Assembly (NCBI GenBank): GCA_963705635.1
Contig: CAVPKH010000003.1
Location: 496,001 to 560,000, forward strand
Direction: 5' to 3'
DNA: 64,000 bases
DNA from: VRUE01 sp963705635
GTDB taxonomy: Bacteria; Actinomycetota; Thermoleophilia; Solirubrobacterales; 70-9
The notes under the pieces were generated by a model. It saw only the letters and a list, made by a program, of their open reading frames with translations. It was not told the DNA's origin and did not search any database. Position numbers and translations under genes: made by a program. Below are positions 16,862 through 25,702 of this stretch, one piece after another (positions within the stretch are counted from its first letter, which is position 1; every line of letters begins with the position of its first letter).

Positions 16862-18481
16862 ATGCACAGCTCGACTGACCTTCCCCTTGATCGCACCTTT
16901 TCGACCGGCGTGCCACGGCACGCGGCCTTGGTTCAGGATCGCCCCACCCTGGGCAGCCTGCCCCGTGCGCGCCGCAGCCTCAGCTGGTGGCTGCCGCCCG
17001 TCGTCGATCTGGTCTCTTCTTCGGTCGCCCTTGTAGTCGTCGCGCTCGTTGCCGATGTCGCCGTCCTCCCGGCCCTGCCGGTCGCGCCCCTGCTGCTCAT
17101 CGTCCTCAACGGCGTCCTTGGCAGCTACGGCGCAAACGCTTCCAAGAACGGCCTCGGCAACGAGGACGGGATGGCCTGGCCGGTGATCCGGCTGCTGCTC
17201 GCCGCCGTCTTCGCCTGGTCCGCTTCGCTGCTGATCCCGCTCGGCGGCGGCGCGCAGCTCGGCCTCTGGCTCGGCTTCGTCGTCCTCGACACCGCGGGCA
17301 GGGCGATGAGCGCCCCGCTGCTCGGCCGCCTCGACCGAGTCGAGCGCTGGGTCCTGGTTGGCGACGAGGCGACCGCCGATCGCCTCAAAGCCTATGAGCC
17401 GCTGCGCAAATACGCGACCGTCGTCTGCACCGTGGCCCCCTTCGAGGACCGCAAGAACCCGGCCGACCGCGTTGCCGCGCTCGAGATCGTCGACCGCTAC
17501 CACGCCGACCGCGTCGTGATCGGCTCGCAGAAGGCCGACGACGAGAGCCTGCTCGATCTGGTCAGGGCCTTCAAGTCGATCGGCGTCCCGGTCAGCATGC
17601 TGCCGCGACCGCTCGACCTGCTCGAGGCGCCTTCGGCGACTCCCAGCCGCGTCGGCGGCGTCCCCCTGATCGAGGTCGAGGCGCTTGCCACCCGCGACGC
17701 CACTCCTTACGCGGGCCCTGACCGCCGCAGCGAGCGCAAGACGCTGGTCAGCGTCGTCGTGCCGGCGATGAACGAGGAAAAGAACGTCAGCGTCGTGCTG
17801 AAGGAACTTCCCGAGGACCTGCACGAGGTGATCCTGGTCGACGGCAACTCCGAGGACAACACGATCGAGGCCGCGCGCAGCGCCTACCCCGGAATCCGCG
17901 TCCTGGTCCAGAACGGGCGCGGCAAGGGCGACGCCCTGCGCACCGGCTTCGCCGCTGTCACCGGCAACCTGGTCGTGATGCTCGACGCCGACGGCTCCGC
18001 CGACCCGGCCGAGATCCCCCGCTTCGTCGAAGCGCTGGAGGCCGGCGCCGACTTCGCCAAGGGCTCACGCTTCCTCGAAGGCGGCGGCAGCACCGACATC
18101 ACCTTCACCCGCCGCCTCGGCAACGCCTTCCTCAGCGGCGCCGCCAACCTCACGCACGGAACCCACTTCACCGACCTCTGCTACGGCTACAACGCCTTCT
18201 GGGCGCGCTGCCTGCCCTTCATCTCGCTCGACGTCCCCGGCTTCGAGGTCGAGACGCTGATCAACCTGCGGATCGCCTCCGCCGGGATGAAGATCACCGA
18301 GGTGCCGAGCTACGAGGCCGACCGGATCTCCGGCGAGAGCAACCTCAACACCTTCCGCGACGGCTTCCGCGTGCTCGGCACGATCCTCAGCGAGGGACGT
18401 CGTCACCGCAGCATCCATCGTGAGCGCCCGAGCCGGAAGGCCGAGGCGCAGAAGGCGAAGGCAGCCGCCACTGCTGCTTGA
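16862..18481 (+). CDS. Membrane-anchored GT2 glycosyltransferase fused to a CoA-binding_3-like N-terminal domain
   Basis: 539 residues. Residues about 40-145 contain four hydrophobic segments, and 150-275 form a Rossmann-like domain (RVERWVLVGDEATADRLKAY, DRYHADRVVIGSQ). These two parts are what normally precede the catalytic domain of polyprenyl glycosylphosphotransferases (WbaP/ExoY type). Here the catalytic part is instead a family 2 glycosyltransferase (about 295-505): VSVVVPAMNEEKNVSVVL, ILVDGNSEDNT, GRGKGDALRTG and VMLDADGSADP, as in dolichyl/polyprenyl-phosphate sugar synthases. It probably makes a lipid-linked sugar donor or primer. First gene of a 12-gene operon. Confidence 0.85.
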   Translation: MHSSTDLPLDRTFSTGVPRHAALVQDRPTLGSLPRARRSLSWWLPPVVDLVSSSVALVVVALVADVAVLPALPVAPLLLIVLNGVLGSYGANASKNGLGNEDGMAWPVIRLLLAAVFAWSASLLIPLGGGAQLGLWLGFVVLDTAGRAMSAPLLGRLDRVERWVLVGDEATADRLKAYEPLRKYATVVCTVAPFEDRKNPADRVAALEIVDRYHADRVVIGSQKADDESLLDLVRAFKSIGVPVSMLPRPLDLLEAPSATPSRVGGVPLIEVEALATRDATPYAGPDRRSERKTLVSVVVPAMNEEKNVSVVLKELPEDLHEVILVDGNSEDNTIEAARSAYPGIRVLVQNGRGKGDALRTGFAAVTGNLVVMLDADGSADPAEIPRFVEALEAGADFAKGSRFLEGGGSTDITFTRRLGNAFLSGAANLTHGTHFTDLCYGYNAFWARCLPFISLDVPGFEVETLINLRIASAGMKITEVPSYEADRISGESNLNTFRDGFRVLGTILSEGRRHRSIHRERPSRKAEAQKAKAAATAA

Positions 18482-18497
18482 GTACCGGGCAGCTCAC

Positions 18498-20288
18498 ATG
18501 GCTCGCCCGAACTCGCCGACCGGCTACATCGCGCCGATCGCCCTTTGCTGCGGCGCCGGCCTACTCCTCTGCTCTTTTGCCAACGCGCTTTCGCGCGAAG
18601 GCATGGAGCCGTCGCTGCTCTACTGGGCGGGGATCCTCGTCATCGCCCTGCCGATCTTCTGGCGGCTGACCTCACGCCAGGCCTCGCCCGCCGAACGGCT
18701 TGCCCTCGTCTGCCTGCTCGGCCTCTCCCTCTACGCGGTCAAGGTCGTCCGCGACGCGCCGATCTTCAGCTTCTCCGACGAGCCCGTGCACGCCTTCAAC
18801 GCCACGCAGATCGTCAACCACCACCACCTCTTCCGCTTCAACCCGATCCTGCCGGTGACGCCAAGCTACCCCGGGCTCGAGGGCGCGAGCTCGGCGCTGA
18901 TGGGACTGACCGGGTTGTCGAGCTATGGCGCCGGCATCGTCATCGTCGCCGCCGCCCGGCTCTCGATGATGATCGGCCTCTTCCTGCTCTTCACCCGCAT
19001 CAGCGGCTCGGCGCGCACGGCGGGCCTCGCGGCCGCGATCTACGCCGGCAACTTCAACTTCTTCTTCTGGGGGGCGCAGTTCTCCTACGAGTCGATCGCC
19101 CTGCCGCTCTTCGTCGTCCTCTTGATGGCGGTGGCCGAGCGCGACGCCGCGCCGCGCCAGTGGGCGCGCGAATGGGCCGTGCCGATCGTCCTCGGCATCG
19201 CCGCGATCATCGTCACCCACCACCTCACCTCCTACGCCGTCGCGGTCTTCCTCGCCGTGCTCGCGCTCGTCTACTGGGCGCTGCGACGCGACTGGAGCTG
19301 GCCCAACCCGTGGCGCTACGCGATCTTTGCCGCGCTGCTGGCGATCGGCTGGCTCGTGCTCGTCGCCAACTCGACCTTCGGCTATCTCGGACCGGTGATC
19401 GGCGAAGCCTTCGAAGCGATCTTCAACACCGCCTCCGGCGACGCGCCGCCACGGGGGCTCTTCCAAGGCAAGGGCTCGAGCATCCCCCCGACGCCGATCC
19501 TGGCGCGCGGCATCGCTCTGCTCGCCGTGGCGCTGCTCGCCGCCGGGGTCTTCTTCGGCCTGCGGACCTTCTGGCGGCGTTACCGCAAGGAGCCCTTCGC
19601 GCTGATCTTCGCCGCCGCCTCGATCGCCTTTTTCGGCACCCTGGCTCTGCGCCTGGCTCCCGCCGCTTGGGAGACCGGCAACCGGCTCAGCGAGTACCTC
19701 TTCGTCGGCCTTGCCTTCATCGCCGCGCTCTCCGGGCTGCAGGACTGGCGCCCGCGCAAGCGGCCCTGGCTCGGCCGCGCCTCGCTCACCGCCGCGCTCG
19801 GGGTCGTCCTCGTCGGCGGCGCGATCGCGGGCTGGCCCTGGGACCTGCAGCTCGCTTCGCCGATCCGGGTCGAGCGCGGAGGGAGGCACGATCTCCTCGG
19901 CGCCGCTGGCGCTCGCCGAGTGGGCCGAGCACAACATCCCGACCGAGGAGCGCTTTGGCGCCAGCACCGCCGATGCGCGCATGCTGATGGCGCCGGGGAA
20001 CGCGTGGCGTTCGCCGGCAAGACCCCCGATATACAGGACATCCTCGAGGAGACCTCCCTCTCGGACTGGGAGCTGCCGCTGCTGCGCAAGGAAGGCATCC
20101 GCTACGTCGTCGCCGATCGCCGTGAAATCAGCTCCGACGCCACTCGTGGCTACTCCTTCTCAATGCGCGGCGACGCCGCGGAACTGTTGCCAATGGCGGC
20201 GGTGACCAAGTTCGCCGAGCTGCCGGGCGCAAAGCGCATCTACTCGAGCGGCGACATCTCCGTCTACGACCTCGGGCCGGAGCGATGA
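18498..20288 (+). CDS. Polytopic membrane protein, probable GT-C type glycosyltransferase; two compensating frameshifts as read
   Basis: About 595 residues from ATG 18498, with about a dozen hydrophobic segments and, early on, FSDEPVHAFNATQIV, where acidic residues after the first helices resemble GT-C (GT39/GT83-like) active sites. The C-terminal soluble part reads ILEETSLSDWELPLLRKEGI and YVVADRREIS. Between about 19880 and 20000 the protein-like sequence moves to another frame (GTISSAPLALAEWAEHNIPT, then GASTADARMLMAPG) and then returns. This is best explained by two small opposite indels in the sequence. It starts 16 bases after the previous stop and overlaps the next start (ATGA at 20285). 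Confidence 0.75.
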   Translation: MARPNSPTGYIAPIALCCGAGLLLCSFANALSREGMEPSLLYWAGILVIALPIFWRLTSRQASPAERLALVCLLGLSLYAVKVVRDAPIFSFSDEPVHAFNATQIVNHHHLFRFNPILPVTPSYPGLEGASSALMGLTGLSSYGAGIVIVAAARLSMMIGLFLLFTRISGSARTAGLAAAIYAGNFNFFFWGAQFSYESIALPLFVVLLMAVAERDAAPRQWAREWAVPIVLGIAAIIVTHHLTSYAVAVFLAVLALVYWALRRDWSWPNPWRYAIFAALLAIGWLVLVANSTFGYLGPVIGEAFEAIFNTASGDAPPRGLFQGKGSSIPPTPILARGIALLAVALLAAGVFFGLRTFWRRYRKEPFALIFAAASIAFFGTLALRLAPAAWETGNRLSEYLFVGLAFIAALSGLQDWRPRKRPWLGRASLTAALGVVLVGGAIAGWPWDLQLASPIRVERGGRHDLLGAAGARRVGRAQHPDRGALWRQHRRCAHADGAGERVAFAGKTPDIQDILEETSLSDWELPLLRKEGIRYVVADRREISSDATRGYSFSMRGDAAELLPMAAVTKFAELPGAKRIYSSGDISVYDLGPER

Positions 20289-21057
20289 AGGGCCACGGCG
20301 AGCTGCGCCTCGTCGCCGCCACGGCCCTGCTTTGCGCGGCCCTGGCGCTGTTGATCCCGGCCAGCGGCATCGCCCTCGTCTTCGCCGTCCCGCTCGCCCT
20401 GATCCTGCCCGGCTACGCGATCACCGCGGCGGCGTTCGCGCGCCGCCGCCTCCCCTGGCCGCAGTTCCTGCTGCTCAGCCTCGCCCTCAGCCTGGCGACG
20501 CTCGTGCTCGGCAGCCTCCTGCTCAACTACCTCGGCGGCATCCATCCCCTTTCCTGGGCCATCCTGCTGCGTCCTCGTCGTCCTCGTCGCCTGCCGGACC
20601 GCCGCGGTGCGCCGCGGCAAGACCGGCAAGGGCCCGGCCTGGCCGCGACCGCGACGGCCACGCGGCCCGCAGCTGGCGATGCTGCTCGGCGCCGTCGCGA
20701 TGACCGTGGTCGCGCTCGTGCTCGGCTCCTCGGCGGTGCCGGCCGGGGACGCGCTCGGCTACACCCAGCTCTGGGTCCTCCCCGCGGCCGGCTCGGGCGG
20801 CAGCGAAGCCGAGGTCGGCGTGCGCAGCCAGCAACAGAGCTCGGTTGACTTCGACCTGCGGGTGCGGATCGGCGCCGATCGGCTGGTCAGGCGCAGCTTC
20901 CGCCTCGCCCCGGTGAGACCCGGCTGGTCAAGCTGCGGGCGCCTCCCGGCAGCAGTGGCGTCGTGCCGGTCGTGGCAACGCTGCTGCGCCACAATCGCCC
21001 CTTCAAGGTCTACCGACGGGTCAAGGGCTCGCTGGTCGTCCCAGGGAGTCGCGATGA
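20285..21057 (+). CDS. DUF1616-like membrane protein, frameshifted as read
   Basis: It begins ATG overlapping the previous stop. Hydrophobic helices: LRLVAATALLCAALALLIPA, ALVFAVPLALILPGYAITAA, FLLLSLALSLATLVLG. At about 20571 the frame shifts by one base to give VLVVLVACRTAAVRRGK and LAMLLGAVAMTVVALVLGSS. At about 20908 it shifts again to PGETRLVKLRAPPG and VVATLLRHNRPFKVYRRVKG. A TGA at 21055-21057 overlapping the next ATG would end it normally if one more indel is allowed. The architecture (four helices, then an extracytoplasmic beta domain) suits DUF1616 proteins near glycosyltransferases. Function unknown. Confidence 0.6.
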
Positions 21058-22152
21058 GCCCTCGTGCCGGCGACCTCGTGGTCGACATCGTGATCAACAA
21101 CCACAACTACGGCGCATTCCTCGAGAGCGCGATCGAGAGCGCCTGCGGGCAGACCCACGAGCGGGTAAACGTGCTTGCCGTCGACGATGGCTCGACCGAT
21201 GACTCGCGCCAGATCCTCGCCCGCTACGGTGACCGGATCGGCCTGATCATGCAGGAGAACGGCGGCCAGGCGGCGGCGCTGAACGCCGGCATGGAGCGCT
21301 GCCGAGGCGACGTGGTGATCTTCCTCGACGCCGACGACGTGCTGCGGCCCGAAGCGGCGGCGCGAGTGGCGGCCGCCTTCGCCGCCGATGCGGACGTGAG
21401 CAAGGTGCAGTTCCGGATGGAGACGATCGACGCCGACGGGCAGCCGACCGGAGAGCTGAAGCCCGCCGCGCACCTGCCACTGCCGAGCGGGGACGTGCGC
21501 GAGGCCGAGCTCGCCTATCCCTATGACCTGGTCTGGATGGCAACCAGCGCCAACGCCTTCCGCGCCGAGGCGGTGCGGCGCATCCTGCCGATTCCGGTCG
21601 AGCAGTTCCCGGTGACGGGGGCCGACTGGTACCTCGTCCACCTGACGGCGCTGCTCGGTCGCGTCGTCTCGCTCGACACGGTCGGCGCCGGCTACCGGGT
21701 GCACGGCGACAACAGCTACGAACTGGCCGCGGGAAGGCTTGACCTCGACCACCTGCGCCAGGCAATCGGCTTCGCCGCCAGCACCTCACGTCGAGCTGCT
21801 GCGCCTCGCTGACGAGCTCGAGCTCGCCCGTCCCGAGCGGATCCTCTCGATCGCCGACCTCGCCAATCGGATGGCCTCGCTGAAGCTCGATCCCGCCCGG
21901 CACCCGATCGCGGCCGACCGCCCCCTCGGCCTACTCGCCGACGCGGTCGCCGCGGCGCGGCGCCGCGACGGGGTCTCGCCGGCGATGAAGGCGATCTTCG
22001 TCGTCTGGTTCGCGGCGATGGCGGCGGCGCCACGCGGATTTGCCCGCCGCCTGGCCGAGCTGTTCATGTTCCCCGAGCGGCGCCGTTCGCTCAACGGCCT
22101 CTTGGGCCGGCTGCAGCGCTCCGGCAGCGCAAGCGCGGCGGTGGTGGCCTGA
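21054..22152 (+). CDS. GT2 glycosyltransferase, frameshifted near its C-terminus as read
   Basis: About 365 residues when read across one frameshift. The GT-A core is clear: VVDIVINNHNYGAFLESAIE, VLAVDDGSTDDSRQILA, GGQAAALNAGMERCRGD and VIFLDADDVL (DxD metal site). At about 21785 the frame shifts and continues as HVELLRLADELELARPERIL to RLQRSGSASAAVVA. It is inside the polysaccharide operon, with its start overlapping the end of the DUF1616-like gene and its stop 1 base before the next ATG. Sugar specificity cannot be read from the sequence. Confidence 0.8.
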
Positions 22153-22153
22153 G

Positions 22154-23398
22154 ATGCGGATCCTGATCGCAACTGACCACTTCCCGCCCTTCATCGGCGG
22201 CGCCCACCGCCAGGCCCAGCTGATCGCGCGGGCGATGGTCGAGCGCGGGCACGAGGTCACGGTGGCCACCCCCTGGCACGGCGGCCTGCCCCTGGCCGAA
22301 GCGGACGATGGCGTCGAGGTGCGCCGGATGCGCCAGCTCCGCACCGCGATCCCGGCCCTCGTCCGCGACGAGCGCCAGCGCCACCAGCCGCCCTTTCCCG
22401 ATCCGGTCACCGTCGCCGGTCTGCGCAAGCTGATCGGGGAGTTCGAGCCGGAGATCATCCACGCCTACGGTTGGCTCGCCTTCTCGGTCGCGGTCGCGCT
22501 CGGCCACAAGCGGATCCCGATGCTGGTCTCAGCCCGCGACTACGGCTATTTCTGCGCGACGCGGACCCTGCTTCGCAAGGGGGCGCCCTGCAGCGGCCCC
22601 GCCCCGGCCAAGTGCCTGGCCTGCGCCGGTGAGTACTACGGGCGGCCGAAGGGGTGGCTGGCCGCCGCCGCCGTCGCCGTCTTCAAACCGGTGCTGGCGC
22701 GCAAGATGACCGGCCTGCACAGCGTCAGCTCCTACGTCCACGACGTCACCATCGAACACATGAAAGCGGCGGGCGACGACTTGGTCGAGGTGACGATCCC
22801 GAGCTTCCAGGAGCAGCCCTCGGGTGAGGGGATCGATATCGACGGCTGGCTGGCGCGGCTTCCCCCGCAGCCGTTCATCCTCTTCGTCGGCGCCTTCCGC
22901 AAGGTGAAGGGACTGGAGACGCTGTTCGCCGCCTACCGGCAGCTCGAGTCGCCGCCGCCGCTGGTCCTGATGGGCACCTACGAGCGCGACTCCCCGACGA
23001 ACTTCCCGCCGGAGGCGGTCGTCCTCACCGACGTGCCCAACGCCGCCGTGATGGCAGCCTGGGACAAGGCGATGTTCGGCGTGATGCCGTCGCTGTGGCC
23101 GGAGCCGCTTGGCGCCACCGTGGCCGAGGGAATGAGCCGCGGCCGCCCCGTGATCGGCACCCAGCTCGGCGGCCACGCCGACATGCTCACCGACTCCGCC
23201 GGGGTGTTGGTGCCGCAGGGCGACGTCGGCGCGCTGCGTGAGGCAATGGAGGGGCTGATTGCCGATCCACAGCGACGCGAGGAGATGGGCCGCGCGGCGG
23301 CAGAGCGTGCGCGCTCCTTCCGCGCCGAGAACGTCTTGCCACGCTTCGAGGAGGCCTACCGGAGCGTGATCGCGGCCGGCGGCGACACGCCCGGATGA
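22154..23398 (+). CDS. GT4 glycosyltransferase with a cysteine motif
   Basis: 414 residues, GT-B fold. The N-terminal Rossmann domain starts MRILIATDHFPPFIGGAHR. A middle segment with DYGYFCATRTLLRKGAPC and KCLACAGEYYG carries four cysteines that may bind a metal. A second glycosyltransferase at 36919 has the same motif. The C-terminal donor domain has FVGAFRKVKGLETL and PSLWPEPLGATVAEGMSRG, containing the E-x7-E nucleotide-sugar site. It begins 1 base after the preceding stop and overlaps the next start (ATGA). Confidence 0.88.
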   Translation: MRILIATDHFPPFIGGAHRQAQLIARAMVERGHEVTVATPWHGGLPLAEADDGVEVRRMRQLRTAIPALVRDERQRHQPPFPDPVTVAGLRKLIGEFEPEIIHAYGWLAFSVAVALGHKRIPMLVSARDYGYFCATRTLLRKGAPCSGPAPAKCLACAGEYYGRPKGWLAAAAVAVFKPVLARKMTGLHSVSSYVHDVTIEHMKAAGDDLVEVTIPSFQEQPSGEGIDIDGWLARLPPQPFILFVGAFRKVKGLETLFAAYRQLESPPPLVLMGTYERDSPTNFPPEAVVLTDVPNAAVMAAWDKAMFGVMPSLWPEPLGATVAEGMSRGRPVIGTQLGGHADMLTDSAGVLVPQGDVGALREAMEGLIADPQRREEMGRAAAERARSFRAENVLPRFEEAYRSVIAAGGDTPG

Positions 23399-24612
23399 AG
23401 ATCCTGATCGTCGCGCCGATGCCGCCACAACCGGCCGGTGGCGGGGCGATACCGGTCCTGCTCGACGCCCAGCTGGCCGGTCTGCGCGAGCGCAACGATG
23501 TGACCTTCGTCAGCGCCATCGGCGAAGAGCCGGGCGAAGCGAAGGCGGCGAAGCGCCTTGACGGCCTCGGGCTCGACGCCCGCTTCGCCGAGCGCCGCCA
23601 GCCGCGCGCGGCGGCGCAACGCTGGCGGCGGCGGGCGCGAATGGCAGCGGCCTGGTCGCTCGGCGGGCGACCCTGGCGGGCGGTCTGGTTCGCCGACCCC
23701 GGCATCCAGGCGATCCTCGACCGGCTCGCGCAAACCCACAGCTTCGACGTCGCCGTGGTCGAGGACAGCGCGATGTCGGGATTCCGCTTGCCACCCTCCG
23801 TGCCGACGGTTCTGACCGAGCACGAGGTGCTGCGGCCGCGGCCCGTCGATTGGCATCCTGGCGCGCCTCGCCGCTGGCCGGGCTGGGCCTTCGCCGAGCT
23901 CGACTGGCGCAAGCGACCCCCTTTTCAGCGCGGCGCATGGCGCCGCTTCGACCGCGTTCTGGCCTTCGGCAAGCGCGACGCGGCGGCGATCGCCGAGCTG
24001 GCGCCGGAGCTGGCGGCCCGGGTCCGCGTCAGCCCCTTTGGCCTCAGCCTGCCGCCCGCGGCCGACCCCGCGCTTGAGCAGCCCGACAGCCTGCTCTTCG
24101 TCGGCAACTTCACCCACCAGCCCAACCGCGACGCGGCGATCTGGCTGGCACGGGAGATCGTGCCGGCGGTGCTGGCACGCCGGCCGCAGGCGCGGTTGCG
24201 GATCGTCGGCAGCAACGCGCCGGCTGAGATCCTCGCCCTCGCCGGCAGCGCCGTCGAGGTGATCTCAGACGCGCCCGTCGTCGAGCCGTTGATCGAGGCC
24301 GCGGCCGTGGTCGTCGCCCCGGTGCGCACCGGCGGCGGCATGCGGATGAAGGTGCTGCAGGCGCTCGGCGCCGGCAAGGCGGTGGTGACGACCAGCCGTG
24401 GCAGCGAGGGATTCGACTGCTTCGGCACGCCGCCGCTGGCGGTCGCCGACGGCGCCGAGGAGTTCGCCTCGGAAGCGGCATCCTTGTTGACCGACGGCAA
24501 ACGACGGCGGCAGCTCGCCCAGGGGGCGCGCGCCTTCGCCCAGGCCCACTACGCGCCGGACGCCTGGGCCTTGCGGCTCGAGCGACTGTATGAGGAGGCG
24601 ATCGAGGGATGA
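23395..24612 (+). CDS. GT4-like glycosyltransferase
   Basis: 405 residues. N-terminal MKILIVAPMPPQPAGGGAIP, a TEHEVLRPRPVDWH acceptor-side segment, and a C-terminal donor domain with LLFVGNFTHQPNRDAAIWL, VVVAPVRTGGGMRMKVLQAL and GKAVVTTSRGSEG. The order matches sugar transferases of the WcaI/PslH style. Its start overlaps the previous stop (ATGA 23395-23398), and its own stop overlaps an ATG at 24609 that appears to be the original start of the following glycosyltransferase. Confidence 0.87.
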   Translation: MKILIVAPMPPQPAGGGAIPVLLDAQLAGLRERNDVTFVSAIGEEPGEAKAAKRLDGLGLDARFAERRQPRAAAQRWRRRARMAAAWSLGGRPWRAVWFADPGIQAILDRLAQTHSFDVAVVEDSAMSGFRLPPSVPTVLTEHEVLRPRPVDWHPGAPRRWPGWAFAELDWRKRPPFQRGAWRRFDRVLAFGKRDAAAIAELAPELAARVRVSPFGLSLPPAADPALEQPDSLLFVGNFTHQPNRDAAIWLAREIVPAVLARRPQARLRIVGSNAPAEILALAGSAVEVISDAPVVEPLIEAAAVVVAPVRTGGGMRMKVLQALGAGKAVVTTSRGSEGFDCFGTPPLAVADGAEEFASEAASLLTDGKRRRQLAQGARAFAQAHYAPDAWALRLERLYEEAIEG

Positions 24613-24683
24613 CCACCACCGACCTGCTCCAGCCTGAACCGCGAGCCGCATCAAATTTCCGCGCCGGCGGGCAGGAGATCTGA
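24609..24683 (+). pseudogene. Stranded original N-terminus of the following GT2 gene
   Basis: ATG 24609 overlaps the previous stop in the ATGA manner used throughout this operon, and opens a 24-codon frame (MTTTDLLQPEPR...) that runs into a palindromic element and stops at 24681-24683. Deleting the 44-base element (24642-24685) joins its first 11 codons in frame to QLASVVIPTHQRRE of the glycosyltransferase. It is therefore probably the ancestral start, now read as a short leader peptide or not at all. Confidence 0.6.
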
Positions 24684-24685
24684 TG
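24642..24685 (+). repeat. 44-base palindromic element, family B, copy 2, at the start of a GT2 gene
   Basis: Flank CGAGCCG (24642-24648), arm CATCAAATTTCC (24649-24660), 13-base loop, imperfect arm GGAGATCTGATG (24674-24685). Same length, flank and loop orientation as the copy in pabB. The right arm contains both an AGGAG site and the ATG (24683) from which the downstream gene can now be translated, so the insert appears to have supplied a new ribosome-binding site and start codon. Confidence 0.88.
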
Positions 24686-25702
24686 CAGCTCGCCAGCGTC
24701 GTCATTCCTACCCATCAGCGGCGCGAGGCGCTGCGCCGCGCCCTGGTCGCGCTTTCGGATCAGACGGCTGCGGCCGACTCTTACGAGGTGATCGTCTCGG
24801 TCGACGGCTCGACCGACGGCAGTGAGGCGATGGTCGCGAGCCTCGACGCCCCCTACGCCCTGCGCGTCGTCGCCGGGCCTTGCCGCGGCCGCGCCGCGGC
24901 CTGCAACGCCGCGATCGAGCTGGCCCGGGGCGAGGTCCTGATCGTCCTCGACGACGACATGCAACCGGCGCCGGCCTTCGTCGAGCGCCACCTCGCCAAC
25001 CACCCCGAGGGCTCCCGGCTCTGCGTGATGGGCGCGGTGCCGATCGAGCTCGACGGCTCGAGCCCGCACGCCGCCCGCTACGTGCGCGACAAGTTCAACG
25101 CCCACCTCGCCCAGCTCGCCAGGCCGGGCCACGAGTTCGTGCCGCGCGACTTCTACTCGGGCAACGCCTCGCTGCGGACCGAGGCGATGCGCGCCGTGGG
25201 CTGCTTCAGCGAGTCGTTCACGGTCTACGGCAACGAGGACATCGACCTCTCGCTGCGCCTGCGCGAGGCCGGCGTCGAGCTGCGCTACGACCCCCAGGCC
25301 CTGGCGCGACAGGAGTACGACAAGGGCCTTGGCGCGCTCGCCGACGACACGATCGCGAAGGGGCGCACGACGGTCCAGCTGGCCCGCGCCCATCCCAGGG
25401 TCTTCGCGATGCTGAGGCTGGCCAATCCGTGGGACGGCTCGCGGCCCTGGCTCGCGGCGCGTTCGATCCTGCTCGCGATGACGCGCCGGCTGACCGCGAT
25501 GAGGCGAATCGTGGTCGCCAAGGCCGCGCTTCTGGAGCGCCTCGGCCTCTGGCGCCGGCCGCTCTTCTACCGGGCCGTCCTCGACTACGCCTTCTGGGCA
25601 GGTGTCGATGCCGAGCTCAGCGAATCCACCCCCGAGGGCGAGCTGGGAGAGCTCGCGACGGATCTGCGCCGTGGCCCGATCGATCTTCTTCTACACCGAT
25701 AG
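24683..25702 (+). CDS. GT2 glycosyltransferase whose start codon lies in an inserted repeat
   Basis: 339 residues. GT-A motifs: SVVIPTHQRREALRRALVAL, VIVSVDGSTDGSEAM, CRGRAAACNAAIELARGE, VLIVLDDDMQPAP (DDD metal site), and FSESFTVYGNEDIDLSLRLR, the acceptor-side ED motif. Translation now most simply starts at ATG 24683 at the edge of palindromic family B. Before insertion it likely began at 24609, adding 11 residues. The C-terminal helical part (RPLFYRAVLDYAFWAGVDA) may contact the membrane. It overlaps the next gene by 32 bases. Confidence 0.88.
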   Translation: MQLASVVIPTHQRREALRRALVALSDQTAAADSYEVIVSVDGSTDGSEAMVASLDAPYALRVVAGPCRGRAAACNAAIELARGEVLIVLDDDMQPAPAFVERHLANHPEGSRLCVMGAVPIELDGSSPHAARYVRDKFNAHLAQLARPGHEFVPRDFYSGNASLRTEAMRAVGCFSESFTVYGNEDIDLSLRLREAGVELRYDPQALARQEYDKGLGALADDTIAKGRTTVQLARAHPRVFAMLRLANPWDGSRPWLAARSILLAMTRRLTAMRRIVVAKAALLERLGLWRRPLFYRAVLDYAFWAGVDAELSESTPEGELGELATDLRRGPIDLLLHR

